Assembly (NCBI RefSeq): GCF_024494695.1
Contig: NZ_JANHDP010000007.1
Location: forward strand, 186,001 to 250,000
DNA length: 64,000 bases
DNA from: Natronoarchaeum rubrum
GTDB lineage: Archaea > Halobacteriota > Halobacteria > Halobacteriales > Natronoarchaeaceae
Direction of reading: 5' to 3'
Shown: piece after piece, positions 63,510-64,000 of the stretch
Position numbering within the stretch: position 1 is the stretch's first letter
Layout: each line of letters begins with the position of its first letter
Translations under genes and position numbers: made by a program
The notes under the pieces: generated by a model
Databases searched by the model: none
Seen by the model: the letters and a program-made list of their open reading frames with translations, nothing else
What the model was told of the DNA's origin: nothing

Positions 63510-63974
63510 TCACTGTAATCGATCAGCTAGTTGATCGAGAATCGTCCACAGAAGCCGAGAGGGCGTCTCTACTGAGAAAGAAACTGACTCGTAGTCGTCG
63601 CCAGGGCCACTCCGCTCTTGGAAGTGAGCTTTTCCGTCGACGTGAGGATTTGGCTCGCGATGGAATCCACAGTCGTATCCGGTGCTCTCGCTGTAGTGAA
63701 CGGCGAACTCTGAATCCTCCGGAGCTGGCCACCAAGCAACCCTGAGCGTTGCACGCTCAGCGTCGCGTCCGAACGCCGATGGATTGATATCCGCACGAAG
63801 TTCCCGGAACTTCCTATCAGGGATGCCCTGTACGTCTTCGATCGCAGGATGTCGCATTAACTGCTGTCGTAACTCCCGGAGGATTCGGTGGCGTTCTTGA
63901 CCGAGATACCGAGACGAATCGCGGCCACCGTCCGTGATGGATGGCGGTTGCAGTTCGTTCGCTCGAGTTCTCAT
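63510..63974 (-). CDS. Hypothetical protein at the right edge
   Basis: 154 residues from ATG 63974. It starts MRTRANELQPPSITDGGRDS and includes QERHRILRELRQQLMRHP, DRKFRELRADINPSAF and LRVAWWPAPEDSEFAVHYSE, a helical start and a beta-rich middle. I associate this start with short proteins in haloarchaeal accessory regions, but do not know the function. It converges on the OB-fold gene with about 150 bases between stops. Confidence 0.6.
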   Translation of the reverse strand: MRTRANELQPPSITDGGRDSSRYLGQERHRILRELRQQLMRHPAIEDVQGIPDRKFRELRADINPSAFGRDAERATLRVAWWPAPEDSEFAVHYSESTGYDCGFHREPNPHVDGKAHFQERSGPGDDYESVSFSVETPSRLLWTILDQLADRLQ

Positions 63975-64000
63975 GCTGGTGCAGGGTGATTCGTAAACTC

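Overview
The window is haloarchaeal chromosomal or megaplasmid DNA (class Halobacteria; I cannot name the genus). The evidence is high G+C, very acidic predicted proteins, TATA-like boxes 26-31 bases before start codons (leaderless transcripts), and archaeal families: aIF2-beta with a TRAM domain, geranylgeranyl reductase, halocyanin, archaeal CobY/CobT/CbiZ, HTH-10 regulators and amphi-Trp and DUF7563 small proteins. No rRNA, tRNA or CRISPR array was recognised.

Bases 1 to about 34,070 look like ordinary core genome: Nudix hydrolase, uS10-like protein, M20 amidohydrolase, stress protein, halocyanin, lipid reductase, thioesterase, ferredoxin, rhodanese-MBL protein, sugar-acid dehydratase and aIF2-beta. 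The most coherent unit is a nine-gene minus-strand operon (21,685 down to 13,307) for cobinamide salvage and the nucleotide-loop steps of cobalamin synthesis: HAD hydrolase, cbiB, cobS, cobY, cobT, cobD-like aminotransferase, cbiZ, cobA and cbiP. Most neighbours overlap by a few bases. A MinD-like ATPase and an unknown partner are transcribed divergently from it. Next come two bacterio-opsin-activator-type regulators, an FAD monooxygenase, an ABC-2 exporter whose ATPase and permease genes are separated by a CARDB-like surface protein gene, an EamA transporter and an aldehyde dehydrogenase.

At about 34,070-34,130 the character changes. A lone TnpB gene starts 31 bases from a TATA box that also sits 31 bases from the divergent neighbour. 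From there to the right edge G+C is lower and patchy, intergenic gaps are longer, and the content is accessory: a secreted LTD-MBL lipoprotein with a DUF3006 partner, a giant pentapeptide-repeat membrane protein, two tail-to-tail tyrosine recombinases (one with a separate core-binding-like partner), an EVE/PUA-like protein beside an Mrr-type nuclease, a nuclease remnant, a 1249-residue VirD4/HerA-like ATPase with a C-terminal nuclease-like domain, a methyltransferase, a beta-propeller protein, an excalibur-domain surface protein, a lipoprotein, an HNH endonuclease and an OB-fold protein. This reads as an integrated plasmid or conjugative element, or a stack of them; no boundaries are visible.

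The most interesting signals are not protein genes. Three copies of a 110-175 base element (47,940; 59,451; 61,984) share end motifs and core words, while their long stems differ in sequence yet still pair. In cbiZ, several short units of the form GGGCTC, stem-loop, GGCGTC lie inside the reading frame. A perfect 18-base inverted repeat lies before the OB-fold gene. Several small genes under 60 codons (29,045; 35,428; 49,406) were read directly from the sequence.
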